Positions 1 through 10,440 of a DNA stretch of 64,000 nt are shown piece after piece; within the stretch, counting starts at the first letter, position 1; every line of letters begins with the position of its first letter. This DNA comes from Phytophthora hibernalis. Lineage: Eukaryota; Oomycota; Peronosporomycetes; Peronosporales; Peronosporaceae. The position numbers were made by a program, and so were the translations under genes. The stretch is taken from NCBI GenBank assembly GCA_012656075.1, contig JAAKBF010000339.1:372001-436000 (forward strand), in the 5' to 3' direction. The notes below the pieces were generated by a model. That model did not search any database and had not been told where the DNA came from. It was given only the letters and a program-made list of their open reading frames with translations.

Positions 1-1303
1 AAGTGTTAGAGATCAGTTTAGCAGATACGTCTAACAATAAAGCAACCATAAAGTGACTTTAACGCCGCTTGCAAATAAAAAACAACTTTAATGACGCTAG
101 ATAACATAAGAACTCTAAAGTAGTAAGTAGGGCACCCTTAAAACCAAAAATGGACTCTAAGGGCATTTGGGCAACCATAAGACCTTACATCAACTCAAAG
201 ACAGGGCAACCATAAATACAAAAAACGCTAGAGTATTCGTACCTGGGTTCCTCGCTTTCCCATCTGTCTTCCGTCCCTTGCAACCTGCATATTAGTCGCA
301 CATACGAATATATAAACACGTTAGCGGACAAGACAAAATCAACGCCAAGATCATAGGACAATCATCATAGGACAATCAAAAGAAAATTTAGCATCACCAT
401 CCCAGGATTTTGGGATTTCTTCCTCCCTTGCGCCACTTACTATCTTAAAATAAGCCACATATACATCATTGCATCATGTAATCCGACGAGTCCAACAAAG
501 CAAATTTTCTTGGGCTACGCGGTTTACTGTGTTTTGGTGGATCATCCGCATGCTGCTCCTCTCCCTCCGAGCCATTTTCTTCGGCCGGAACGGAATCTTC
601 ATCGCTGTCGTGGTCCTTCTCGAGCACAGTGTCAGAAGTATCTAGTTCGGCCCTTGATCGTCCTTGGTTTTACTGCGCAAACGTCGTCCTTCAAAACGCA
701 TAAACCAGATGCCAGCACACCTCGCAATCGCATATGTCCCAAACTGTAGCTCACCTTTCTTGGTGGTCAACACTTGTCATCGTGCACCCCGTTTAGTCCC
801 TGCCCGCTAGCCTTTAGTCCCCTGCGCCACGCGTTCAACCAGCCGCTCGTATCACGCGTTCAACCGCCGCTCGTGCCATGCGTCGCCCTCGGAGCTCGGA
901 TTTGAAATGAACGGCTTCGAGAAGCCGTACTTAGAAAATTAACTGCGGTAAGTGCGAACCTCGAAAAATGGTGCAAACTTAAGAGTTCGGTAAGTTTCGA
1001 AAAGTATTTTACAACTGAAATTTTGGGAAAGTGCTAAAGCAACCACAAGGCTCTAAAGCAACCATAATTATGAGACATGTATGTTTGCGGTAAGAGAACC
1101 AGTGAAGTTCAACGAACATAACGGTATCGCCACCGTAAATCCGCGTCAGCACCACATGATCGGGGAAACACCGAGCAGTGTGAGATTCCCACCATTCGAT
1201 GTGGTTGTTCTGGACCGCCGTTTTCTTTCTGCACACATGCACGAAAAGGGTGGTGCGTATCGCAATTCGCGCAAACAGGCTACCTCTGAGGCTTTGCTGC
1301 GCG
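1..1303. other. Non-coding left edge, no gene recognised
   Basis: I see no coherent protein here; open frames are short and unlike any family I know. The motif GCAACCATAA recurs at about 42, 171, 205 and 1058, sometimes next to CTCTAAAG. This may mark the worn end of a transposable element, but I could not find matching terminal repeats. Confidence 0.5.
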
Positions 1304-1395
1304 TGATGTATACCTTAAGTCGTTCGTGATGTTTACCTTAAGTCGTTCGTGATGTGCGCCTTAAGCCGTTCGTGATGTGCGCTTTAAGTCGACCG
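1304..1395. repeat. 23-bp tandem repeat, four copies
   Basis: Four adjacent 23-base units share the core CTTAAGYCG and begin TGATGT. They start at 1304, 1327, 1350 and 1373. The first three end GTTCG or CGTTCG and the fourth is the most diverged. They lie just before the SWIM-domain fragment. Confidence 0.8.
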
Positions 1396-1428
1396 CGAAG
1401 TGCACCACTTCAAAAATTTAAAAGAAGT

Positions 1429-2178
1429 GCGGCCCCGACACCCCAGCTTGGGAAGGATGCCACCGCGCGTGCTGTGGAGGAGGTTGTCCTCGAGGCTCTG
1501 AGCGGATTTTCCTCGGGTGTATGTGCTAGTATAGTGGGCGATATATACAACATGCGCTTCGCGAGCAACGAGTATGATTTTTGGCGATGCGGGACCAAGT
1601 TTTGCAGAACTGGCGGCACTCCACCGGTTCGGGACGTACATGAGAGACCAGTGACTGTTTGGACCTTTCAGCAAATGGCAAGCGTTCTGGACAGCAAGCT
1701 GCTACGCTACAACATCATCCCGTCGGCCTCTCTCGTCCTACGTGCCAATGAGAGGGCCCGCGGAAACTTGTTGCAGCTATGGCAAGGAAATGGCGTTGTT
1801 GTGGCTCCTGGCGGTCAGGTGATCGTGTGCGTGCTATCATGGCCAGCTTGCCGCGTCCAAGTTAATCCTACCAAGCGTAGCGAGATCGGGATAGCTGTGT
1901 CTGCTCAGATGGGCTCCAACTACGCGCGGATGGAGGTTCTTAACCAGCCTCTGGCGGGATGGCCCGTCGATCTGCGAGCTCAGTGGTGCCCCTGCAAGTT
2001 CTGCTTCGCATTTGGGACGTGTGTTCACATCCTCTATGCATTACGGATGACCACTCGCGTTGACTCTCATGGGAGAGAGCTCCTAGTGAGCCGGAAGAAG
2101 AAGAAGGCGAATGGGGAAGCCGCGACGGATTCTCTGGTCGGTCGTGCTCGGCTTGTTGGTCCAGCGTTGACATTGTGA
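1429..2178 (+). pseudogene. MULE-type transposase C-terminal fragment with SWIM zinc finger
   Basis: An open frame of about 250 codons with no believable start. Near its end (about 1987-2045) it contains CPCKFCFAFGTCVHILYAL, which fits the SWIM pattern CxC-x(n)-CxH. SWIM fingers usually sit at the C-terminus of Mutator-like (MULE) transposases and bind DNA. The segment before it resembles the non-catalytic C-terminal half of oomycete MULE proteins as I remember them; the DDE core is absent. The frame opens inside the 23-bp repeat array, so the first codons are not native. I read it as a 5'-truncated transposon remnant. A free-standing SWIM protein is the alternative. Confidence 0.6.
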
Positions 2179-2543
2179 CGCTCCAGAGCTTCGACAACGA
2201 GGCGGAGAGGGATGGCTTAGCCTGGGATAGCAACGAATGGTGGTCAGCACTAAGATACACCGAGTGTTTTAAGCAGATTGCATTCTTGCGTTTATATTTG
2301 CGAGAGCCACCAGCACACAACATCTTCGTTTGTAAGAGCTAAGATCAAGGAAGCATATTCTTATACAAGCAGGCTACGACGTTTACCCGAGGAGTTCACG
2401 CAATTTATGTTCTAGAAGCTGAATAACGTCGAAGGGTCCAGAACTCACTGCATACATTTAGTGGTCGTTGTAGATGTTGCACTACCTACTCCTGACCGAG
2501 CACTACACGATTGGCGCGAGCATACGTCCTAATTAGTCTTCCC

Positions 2544-4207
2544 TCAGTCGTCGCAGGCGCACTTGAACCATCTTTTATTGCCGAAGTCCACCGTGATCTG
2601 GGCGCCCGCCTTAACGTCCTTAATCATCCTGACGAGCACCTTCACGCTCGATCTGTTGTGCAACTCCACGAATGCAGCGTTGGAGTCACAAGCGTGGCTT
2701 ATGAAGCGCGTAGTGAAGCCGTGCTGGAGCGGCTCGATGTACACGAAATTTTCGCGCACCGACACGACATGGTGTTATACAACATCGTGTAGCCACTGTT
2801 CTGCTTCTTCGCTTGATGCGGCTTCCCGTGTTTAAACGCATCGTACACGCACAACTTCCCTAAATACTCTCCAATATTGCCCCCACGTCTAGCCACGTCG
2901 TGGAGTACACACCGAGGCCGACGCGCCCGGTATCAAACAGTTTCAACGTGTTCCTCGCCCGGAGTGCATTGCTGCAAGCAGCCCCCAGGTTGCAGGACTC
3001 CGGCGTACAGGAGATAGCGCATCCGACGTTAAGGCATGTGTCCATGAAGCAATCTCCTTCGCACATGCACTTGCCAAAATCACCGATGTCCGCGAAGCTG
3101 ATACAGCCAGGCATAATGCACTCCTCGATGTACTTAACCCCCTTAGGCCACGGCACCTCTGCATGTCGCGGTCGGCGTTCGGCAACAGCTTCCTTGTATA
3201 CAGGCCGCCGCGCATGCAATTTCTTTAGCCGCTCCATGACTGTGGGCAAACTCAGCAACTGCTTCATGTTCTTAGCTTTCATCGACTTCGCGTGGTAGAT
3301 CCGGCTGCCGCTACGAGTTATTCCACACACCGCCTGGTGCCGGCGCTTCCTGGAGCGGTTCACATGCCACCGACCAGGTCGCTTTTCGGCTGGTGCCGAA
3401 CCTGATCACGCTGGAGTCTCGTCAGTATGGTTTCTAGGAAGTCTTCAGCCTCCAGTAGCTCGCTGTCGGTCGGCTCCGCTCCACGCTCGTCTTCTGACGC
3501 GAGCCCATCGTCCTGCACAACCACCGACACGCCTATCCTTCGTCTGGATCGCGATCGGTTGCGGTGGCCTCGTGCGCCTCTTCATCTTCTTGAGTCCGAC
3601 ACCAGATCGATGATCTCGTCCGGTGAAGGATTGGGAAGGATCACGAGCTTTCCGCGCGTGCATGAGGTCTATCCACCACATGCAAAGCTGCAGCAGTTGG
3701 CGGCGAGTGGATCTTGTAAGTTTCGGGCGCGTTGGGTGGCCTCACAGGTGGCGAGACTGCTGAATCGCGTCGCGGTCCTTCGACTTCGTCAACTTGACTA
3801 GCGCGCGCTACTTCCTTGCGTGCGCGAGCGAGCTGGCGTTTGGTTGCATCCATTGCGTCGCTTACTACACTCTGCAGAGCTACATTGAGAGTGCTGGCTC
3901 ACGTCGGAGCCTCGAAGCGCCCAGCACGCAGGTGAAACGTGCGAAGCTTCCGCCACGTGGCGTGGTCGGCCTTGAAGCGGTTCCCGTACCGATCAGCGTG
4001 GCGCTTCACCATGCTCACCAACGGAATGATCTCCTCCATGTCGACGGAGACCGGGATCGGCTCGCCTGCCGTGTCAACGACGCTCAGGATCGTAGCAATG
4101 CGGTGGCCCCTGGCATCGCCACAGACGAATCCCATGGAGTAATACGCGAGTGCATCGCCTGCGTAGAGGGTCTCGGAGGGTAGTTGAGCTGCAGTGAGGC
4201 CTGACAT
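2544..4207 (-). pseudogene. SET-domain methyltransferase-like gene, broken
   Basis: Minus-strand pieces in several frames together describe a SET protein. The 5' part (4207-3899 and about 3853-3641) has a possible ATG at 4207 and then a stop. The segment 3363-2860 has a Cys-rich pre-SET/AWS-like stretch (CMCEGDCFMDTC) followed by the start of the SET fold (GRVGLGVYSTTWLDVG). 2896-2765 continues with GEYLGKL, and 2765-2544 carries the SET signature region RFISHACDSNAAFVEL and a final CxC. SET enzymes methylate protein lysines using S-adenosylmethionine. At least two frameshifts split the SET domain itself, one within the GGGGG run near 2884-2889, so the copy should be inactive. Such SET genes are often multicopy in Phytophthora repeats (from memory). 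Confidence 0.7.
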
Positions 4208-4526
4208 GATGCTGGCGGAGGTGCTGGATCTTGCGGCGCGCGGGGGGATTCAGTATGTCGCAGCTCGGAATAGGGGAGCAGCGCTTCCACGTCTATGTAA
4301 GCCTCACGGTACTTGCAGGGGTCAGCGAGGCCGCCTCAGCGCGCAGTGCATAGCCGGCTGTGCGCACCGTTTCTAATACGCCGCCACCTTCGTCTTTGTG
4401 CTATGGGTTGACCGAATGGTCTGGTTAGATCCTCCATGGTAATCGTGATATTATCTCTTGCGGTAACGATTCCGAACTAGAACTACATGTACGTTTTTGG
4501 TAAAAGTCAGGCTATCAACCAAGAGT
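4208..4526. other. Short non-coding stretch
   Basis: No gene or repeat recognised between the SET pseudogene and the MITE. Confidence 0.4.
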
Positions 4527-4528
4527 TA

Positions 4529-4860
4529 CTTCCTCCGGTCGTGAATGATAGCCTGTAAAAAACGGGAAACAGATGGATGGGTCTTTTTCTGTTTGTTTAG
4601 TTGGGCAGGCGCTGATTGGTGGAATCGATGCGGCTTGTGCTAAGCTTTCTAACAGTCTTGTGATCACCAAAATATATTTGAAAATGATGAAGCTTTGGCC
4701 AAAAGTTTGAAGAACTATAATGTCTGACCTATGCAAAAAGACCCATTTATGTACCGCATTAGCGCCAACAACCCCACTACCGCCGACTAAACGGAGGCAA
4801 GACGTCCTGCTGAAGCCTCTAGAAAAGCCATTACAGGCAATCATTCAAGCCCGTAGGAAG
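4529..4860. mobile_element. Stowaway/mariner-like MITE with TA duplication
   Basis: The ends form a terminal inverted repeat of 30 bases with 26 matches: the left end begins CTTCCTCCGGTCGTGAATGA and the right end, read in reverse complement, begins CTTCCTACGGGCTTGAATGA. Both ends are flanked by TA (4527-4528 and 4861-4862), the target duplication expected of Tc1/mariner-type elements. The 332-bp body has no transposase, so it would need one supplied in trans. The longest frame inside (minus strand) resembles nothing. Confidence 0.75.
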
Positions 4861-4914
4861 TATTTTTATAGCTTTGAATGACAATGAAAAGTGATCAATT
4901 AAATTGAATAGTAT

Positions 4915-5150
4915 TAATATGATTTTTTTAATATGGCTTTGAATAGAAGTCATATGACTACGAATATAATTCATATGCCTTTAAATATTTTTCAAATATA
5001 ATAGTCATATGACTTTGAATAGTTTTTATATGACTTTGAATAGTACTCAAATGAATTTGAATAGTATTCAGATGACTTTGAATAGTATTCAGATGACTTT
5101 GAATAGTATTCAAATGACTTTGGATAGTAGTCCTATGACTCTATACTTCG
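4915..5150. repeat. 21-bp AT-rich minisatellite
   Basis: Units based on ATGACTTTGAATAGTATTCAG repeat in tandem, degenerate to the left and near-perfect at about 5009-5130. Because the unit is a multiple of three it leaves an open frame with a 7-residue repeat (MTLNSIQ) on the plus strand; I treat that frame as a by-product rather than a gene. The array starts about 55 bp to the right of the MITE. Confidence 0.8.
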
Positions 5151-5590
5151 AATACATTGCATGGTACCATACCGTCAAATTCCAACCGTACTGGTAAACA
5201 ACCAAAATCAGTTTTGTGACATTTTAGCTTCATTTAGTGACATCGTACAACCAACCACCAATCGCTTGCCACGTGGCTCTGCTGGCATTCAGCGTTTGGA
5301 GCCGCCCCAGCAAGACACACGACAAGAAGCGACCGTGGAGCCCGTGTGCCTCCAGCCCCAACAGAAGAAGCCCAACAACGCCGCGCCGAGCGCTCTCTCG
5401 ACCAAGCGCCCGCGTATCAATCCAGCTAGCAAGGTAGCAAGCCAAACGCAAGGACTTGGAACCGGGCAAGGCTGCTGGACGAGCTGTGCGTGCGCCATCT
5501 GCTCTCGCCACGTGTGTACGTATGTGCGCCTGCTTTCAGTAGTGCATATGTTGATGATGCTGCTCGTGGGACAGGAGTACCTTTGTGCTT
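5151..5590. other. No gene recognised
   Basis: A plus-strand frame (5161-5598) and opposing frames exist but have no recognisable domain, and their composition looks incidental. Confidence 0.35.
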
Positions 5591-5596
5591 ACCCGT

Positions 5597-5658
5597 GATG
5601 GTGCCTCTGGGTGAAGGAGCAGCTTTGCTACGGGCCGGTTCGAATCCGGCCATCGTCT
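5597..5658 (+). other. tRNA-like or SINE-like B-box remnant
   Basis: GCCGG-TTCGAAT-CCGGC at 5634-5650 forms a perfect T-arm and contains an exact RNA polymerase III B box (GGTTCGAATCC). An A-box-like TGGTGCCTCTGG lies about 35 bases upstream, and GATG/CATC can pair at the outer ends. No anticodon arm folds properly and the spacing is about ten bases too short for a complete tRNA. I therefore call it a pseudo-tRNA or the head of a tRNA-derived SINE. Confidence 0.4.
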
Positions 5659-5662
5659 TCAA

Positions 5663-6526
5663 TTAACTATGAGTGTCATTATTGCGTATTATGGTATGCA
5701 GGTTATTGTTTTGGCTGCAGACGAATGAAGGAGGAAGCGCGGAAGCAGGAGTTGGGTCAGCTATGGCCCCGTTGGTAATGAGCTCATGGAATTGGGTGAT
5801 GAAGGCATCGAGTTTCCCGGCCTTGTGGAGTTTGCGTAGGGCCTTCAGTGCTGTACCGGCTGCAAGTGCTGACGACCCGTTTGCTTGAGCGTACTTTGTT
5901 CTGCTTGCTGCCCAACGGTAAGCATCTCGCTTTAAACGCAGTGGACGCTTCATCCAGCGCGAACCCCAATGGTACGAACAGCATCATGTATCCTACGGCG
6001 TGTCTAAACTCGTACAGCGTTGTTTTTTTCACCGATCGCGAGGCGTATACACGAGGCTCGGCCGTAAACCACTCGTACCAGAGCGCCGATAATGGTTGCG
6101 ATCCCTTCTTCTTCGTGCGTACAGCTTGATGAATCTGCTGGGCTGTCGGCGTGGCTGCTGTCTGAGTGGTGCCAGGTTGCTCGCTGGTGGTTGGGATATG
6201 TAACTGTGTGCGCAACTGTGCTCGAGCGCTAACTGTCGATCTTCTAGCCGCTTGTTTTGTAGGATAATCACTTCAATCTGCTTGGACTGGCGCTTAACAA
6301 GCTGTAGCACCGTGGAGGAGTCTCAGATGCAATCATGAGGACTCGAAGGCTCTGGAGGGGGAATGAAGGCAAGGCGGATGGTGGCGCTCCATGCCAGCAC
6401 CTCTGCTTCTCCGATCGATCGCGCTGCCATGGCCTTGCGCATCCTGCCGACAAGCGCGCTATTCTCCGCGAGCAGCAGAACGTCAGGGTAATGCATCACT
6501 AGAGTCGCTGTTAAGCATTCCGCCAC
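5663..6526 (-). pseudogene. Oomycete repeat-family protein of unknown function, frameshifted
   Basis: Four minus-strand frames run head to tail. 6526-6323 is an N-terminal part (AECLTATLVMHYPDVLLL). The frame starting at 6310 gives a coiled coil rich in K/Q/L (LVKRQSKQIEVIILQNKRLE). 6215-5784 gives SALWYEWFTAEPRVYASRS and GYMMLFVP, and 5953-5663 gives LKALRKLHKAGKLDAFITQF. I recall this WYEWFT-type family as frequent in Phytophthora repeats, but I do not know its function. It is disrupted by at least three frame changes. It lies divergently, about 65 bp from the PIF/Harbinger transposase, and may belong to a mobile element or be an independent insertion. Confidence 0.55.
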
Positions 6527-6591
6527 CGTTTCATCAGATTGAGTGCTGCATCAGCGAACCCGATGGTGTTCGTAAACGAAACCGCTAGAGC

Positions 6592-7542
6592 TTGGACACG
6601 GTCGCGAATTGGTGGATCAAGTGCGTGGAGCCCAAGCTGCGTTACCATCACCAGATCCTGGGTCTCGTCCTCAGCTTCTTCGTCGGCTCTATGGAACAGA
6701 GCACCCTATGCATGGTCTTTGAAGTTCCACCAAGCACACTGTCCAGGGTGCTCCGACAAGCTGAGGAGACGCTGGCTAATGCGCTGGAGGTTATGCACCG
6801 GCAAGGATCTCGTGGCCGTCACCTGCTCGACGAGCAAGCTTGCCAAGCTGGTTGAAGATCGGGAACCGCTAATCAAGCACACGTTCGGTTTCATAGATTG
6901 CAAAAACTTGAGGGTACGGCGTACTTTTATTATTCTTAAGCGGTGTCGAGCTAATGATGTGTGGTTTTGGAAACAATTGCTTTGTAGGTGCAGCAGCCGT
7001 CTAACGCCGACCTACAAAAAACAATGTACAACGGCTAGCTGCACACAGTTTTCATGACTGGAACGATCTGCTTCGCGACCGACGGTTGCATTATTTGGTG
7101 CCGTCACAATTGTTTCGGGTCGTGGAACGACTTAGACACCTCGCTCGGCGTCGGGAACAAGCTGTTGGACCCCGCGTACTGCCCAGACACTCACATGAAC
7201 GTAGTTTCAGACTCTGCATTCCCGTGTTCAGCTGCCATGGCCGGCCGTATCCTCACGCCGCTCAGGAACGGGGACTTGGAGCATATACTGCCCTCGTTCC
7301 GGAGTTCAGCACGTACACTGCACAAAACCATCACCTCCGTACGACCGGCGGCCGAATGGGGCATCGGGAGCATTCAGAAGGTATATAGCAGACTCAACCT
7401 CCCGTTTCCGTATGACCCCGAGTTGCGCGTGCTCCGGATCAACAATTCGTGCCGTATGGCTAACTATCACGTACGCAAGGTGGGGATATCTCAAATTCGC
7501 ACTACCTTCTCGCGCGAGATGGAGATTCCTTCAATCTGTTAG
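6592..7542 (+). pseudogene. PIF/Harbinger-type DDE transposase, copy 1
   Basis: This is a DDE-superfamily (DDE_Tnp_4) transposase: it cuts and joins DNA at the element ends. All three acidic positions are visible: FGFIDCKNL (first D, about 6890), VVSDSAFP (second D, about 7207) and AAEWGIGSI (E, about 7354). An upstream helix segment VPPSTLSRVLRQAEE fits the N-terminal region. A GT-AG intron (6914-6987) joins the first D motif to VQQPSNADLQ. Defects are one frameshift near 6810-6840 and a TAG at 7036-7038 where a Trp is expected. The first codon is not an ATG and the N-terminus is missing. A minus-strand coiled-coil gene follows in convergent orientation. Confidence 0.8.
6914..6987 (+). other. 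Intron of the PIF/Harbinger transposase copy 1
   Basis: It starts GTACGG and ends TTTGTAG; 74 bp, typical of oomycete introns. Removing it joins the codons for KNLR directly to VQQPSN in frame, as the family requires, while reading through it gives non-homologous sequence. Confidence 0.75.
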
Positions 7543-7815
7543 TAGACGAGCTTCCACAAGCTAGTACCGGGTGTCTTTGCAAACACTAACACTTTTTTCG
7601 TAATACATACAGCCATGAGTTGTTACTTGCTTGTGTTTGGTGCTTCGTAGCTTGTAGCGTACTTCCGCGAACGCACGCACTACATGTCGACGAACATTGA
7701 AACTATTGAGCCGTGTTGATAAGAATGAAGATACTACAACTACAACAATGTACAAAGAGTTCTCGAGTTCACGTGCATGTTTGCTCTTCGTCCCGTGGCA
7801 TTAGTCCTTCTCTCT

Positions 7816-8817
7816 TTAGGCCTTCTTGGTGAGCGCTCCGATCAGCATCACGAGCTCCTGGGTGCGAGCCCGTGCTTCCTCGCGATCGAGATGCATGCGG
7901 TCTTCTATTTCAAGCTTCTCAGCACGGTCTCATCCTTGTCAGCGACGCGGCGAGCTTCCCGTGCCGCCATCACCTCTGCGGCGACGTTGATTGTCCTCGT
8001 CGCGTCTAGCCTATGCTTTGCGCTCGTTTTCCCGCGCAATAGGAGGATGGTTTCAAGAATGCTGCTCTGCTTGATGTTCGCCGCGCTCTCAAGGCCTTCA
8101 TGTTTGGATATTTGTGCAGTGCTCGTCTTCATAGCGCGCACACGTTTCGCCTTGGCTTCTTGCAAGTCCTTCTTGTTTTTACGAGTTCTCTTGGCGCCAG
8201 TCGTGTCGCGGAAGGCGACCAGATCCGTTCCCCCTAGGCGATTCGAGTAGCTGCGTAGCTGAGGGTACTTGGACGTCTCGACTTCATCGCGGGTTTTGGA
8301 CGGATGTAGACTTGCCTACATAGACGGTAGTGGAGGTGAACCGGCTCGATTCACCTCTTTGACCGCCGTCCTACGCGGAGTTAGCCCCACGGGACCCACT
8401 CGGCGAATGCTCGAGGCGGGCCGTAAAAAGCAGGCTGATTACACTCCGTTAAGTCGACGACGTCCTTCATGGTTAGCGGCGACGCTAGCAGATCCTGGAA
8501 TCCGCTTTCCAGCAGCACTGGAGAGGAGGTCGTCGGGGTCGCGATCGGGGGCCTGGATGGAGGAGATGCCACTGGCGTTGCTGGAGTCGCTGGAGATCGA
8601 TTCGAGGTCGTCGCTACCTTGGAACAGATCTCGGAATGTCCAGAGGACAGGCACGGAGGCGTCGCCGTGCCAGCGTCGCTGCAGTGATCACTTGCGTCCT
8701 CCGGCGGGCCATCCGCGACGTTCGGCGCGTGTTTTTGTCGTCGCTGGACGCATCCTTGATGCAGCAAAGCTTCCAGTACAGTTGGGAGTGAGCCAGACGC
8801 ACCATTGGTTCTGCCAC
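7816..8817 (-). pseudogene. Coiled-coil accessory-type protein convergent with PIF copy 1
   Basis: Minus-strand pieces: an acidic Ser-rich segment (about 8654-8439; DDLESISSDSSNASG), a basic KRTRKNKKDLQEAKAKRVRA region (about 8190-8130), and a long helical, charged segment ending ELVMLIGALTKKA with TAA at 7816-7818. A one-base shift is needed after VLRSL near 7905. I do not recognise a domain with certainty. PIF/Harbinger elements are known to carry a second, Myb/SANT-like gene, and this gene has the position expected for that partner. The same convergent layout occurs next to PIF copy 2. Function is inferred from context only. Confidence 0.45.
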
Positions 8818-8829
8818 GAAGAGTAGCTA

Positions 8830-9395
8830 AGTGATAGAAAAGTTTATGGGTAATGTATGTGAAGTCTGTCGCAACTCACCGCCAAGTCGGTCCCGGCTTG
8901 TCGCCTCCGGCCGCAGATTCGAAAGAGCGCCATTTCAATCTGTCGGAAGATATATGTCCGGCTGAATGAACGACACGTAGTTCGGAGTGTAGGTCAGCAT
9001 AATCAATACAAATTCCAAGATAAACTTTAGGATGGCTACGCGGCATACGTCCAGGGGTAGGGCAGTTTATCCAGACGAGATCTGGGCCTCCGGCGATTTA
9101 TGCCGCGTTTAAGTCGTGGCTTACTTGCTGCAATTAAGTCGGTCGTCTAATCTATATTTGGCAGGCGTCCACTCGTAAAAAGTAGACATCAAGCATAAAA
9201 GCATAGACGAGTCGCATTGGTAAAAGTCGCTGGCATACTTTTCCCAAAAGATTCGTTGTTTATTTGTACCAAATGTTGCACTGGATACGTGTGTATTAAT
9301 TAAACTGGATCCGTGTTTTACGGTACGCTAATATTGATCTATTACAGTACATGTAATAGCTCCAAGAAATATCATAGCACTACACCTTCCTAACA
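8830..9395. other. No gene recognised
   Basis: AT-rich to the right, with no coherent frame, RNA gene or clear repeat. Confidence 0.4.
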
Positions 9396-9412
9396 TTGAG
9401 ACCGATTTTTAT

Positions 9413-9956
9413 TCATTCACGAGAATGTGTGATGTCTTTCGCGTTTTGGATCTGGTTGAGAGCCTTCCTTACCCTCCAGTGGAAGAACGACTGGTACGAT
9501 GGACGCTGGTTGTTCTGCTGCTGGTTTTGGTTGCCGTGGCCATCGTGGTGGCTGTCCTGGTTGCCTTGGTTGCTCGAAGCGATGCTGCCAGTAGGAGTAG
9601 CTGTGGTCAAGGCCGGAGCGGTGGTTGACGTGCCGGTGTTCGTAGTTGTAGTAACCGGGGTCTTGGTGGACGTGCTGCCCGTTGTGGAAGCAGTGCAGCT
9701 CGTAGACGAAGTCGAACCCGCCGAAGTCGATCCAGAAAGACTCGGGGCACTCGAGCTCGAAGTTGAACCGGAGGTCAAAGCGGTAGTCGAGGCAGAGGTC
9801 GAGGCAGCTGTGGAAGCAGACGAAGTCGAAGCTGAAGCTGAACCCAAGCCGAACCAGCAGAGACCGAAGCAGAAGCCGAAACCGAGCAAGCAGCCGACTT
9901 GGCAAGAAGCATGCTCACATCCGCGTAGCTCAGACCGATGCTGGTCACCGTGTTAA
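9413..9956 (-). pseudogene. Ser/Thr-rich (mucin-like) tail of a probable secreted protein
   Basis: On the minus strand, about 9850-9560 encodes an almost pure Ser/Thr/Ala tract (STSSSSAPSLSGSTSAGSTS) followed by a Gln/Asn/His-rich stretch. About 9956-9900, in another frame, gives SIGLSYADVSMLLAKSAAC. Ser/Thr-rich tails are common in cell-surface or secreted oomycete proteins such as elicitin-like proteins, where they carry O-glycans. The N-terminal domain that would identify the family is absent, and the frame changes once near 9890. The DNA is also a simple GAAGC/GAACC-rich repeat, so the frame could partly reflect repeat expansion. Confidence 0.4.
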
Positions 9957-9959
9957 CAG

Positions 9960-10440
9960 TACTGTTGATTTGATGCGTTGCATCTTACTGCATCTTATGC
10001 ATCTTTTAAGATGGCATACCGTATAATACTTCTTTGATCCGACAACATCTTATATCCGACAACGCCCAGCAGCCAATTAAATCACAGCAAATTGCACTAG
10101 TGAAAACTACTTCTTTTATCCGACTGTACCACTAGTGTACCAATATTACGGCTGTCACCACCATTCACTGCACTCTTGCAAGTGCACAACTTCTCATCAT
10201 AATTGGCCGCCCCTGGGGGCAAAGGAGCACTTGTAAGGCAGCTCAAGCTCCGCACCGAACCCTGCCGGACTGTGCTATTAATAGCAATTATTAATATCAA
10301 CGATTCCAAAGCCAAGAACAACATGTCAGCAATGTTAGCGAAGTTCTACATGGGCTCGGCGTTCTGTTTGCCCCCGTTGTGCTGCATCACGTGATCGACG
10401 CTTTTGCTGCATCGGAAATGGATGTGGCGAGTCTCGGCGA
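9960..10440. other. No gene recognised
   Basis: Contains short TATCCGACAAC-type repeats near 10040-10060 and no coding similarity I can support. It abuts the ABCC fragment. Confidence 0.35.

Noticed and set aside
1..1303. Possible CRISPR-like spacing of the recurring GCAACCATAA motif
   Set aside because: Intervals are irregular, the motif is only ten bases and the genome is eukaryotic.
5009..5197. A 62-codon frame with seven-residue repeats
   Set aside because: It follows from a 21-bp minisatellite whose unit length is a multiple of three; no start context or homologue supports a gene.
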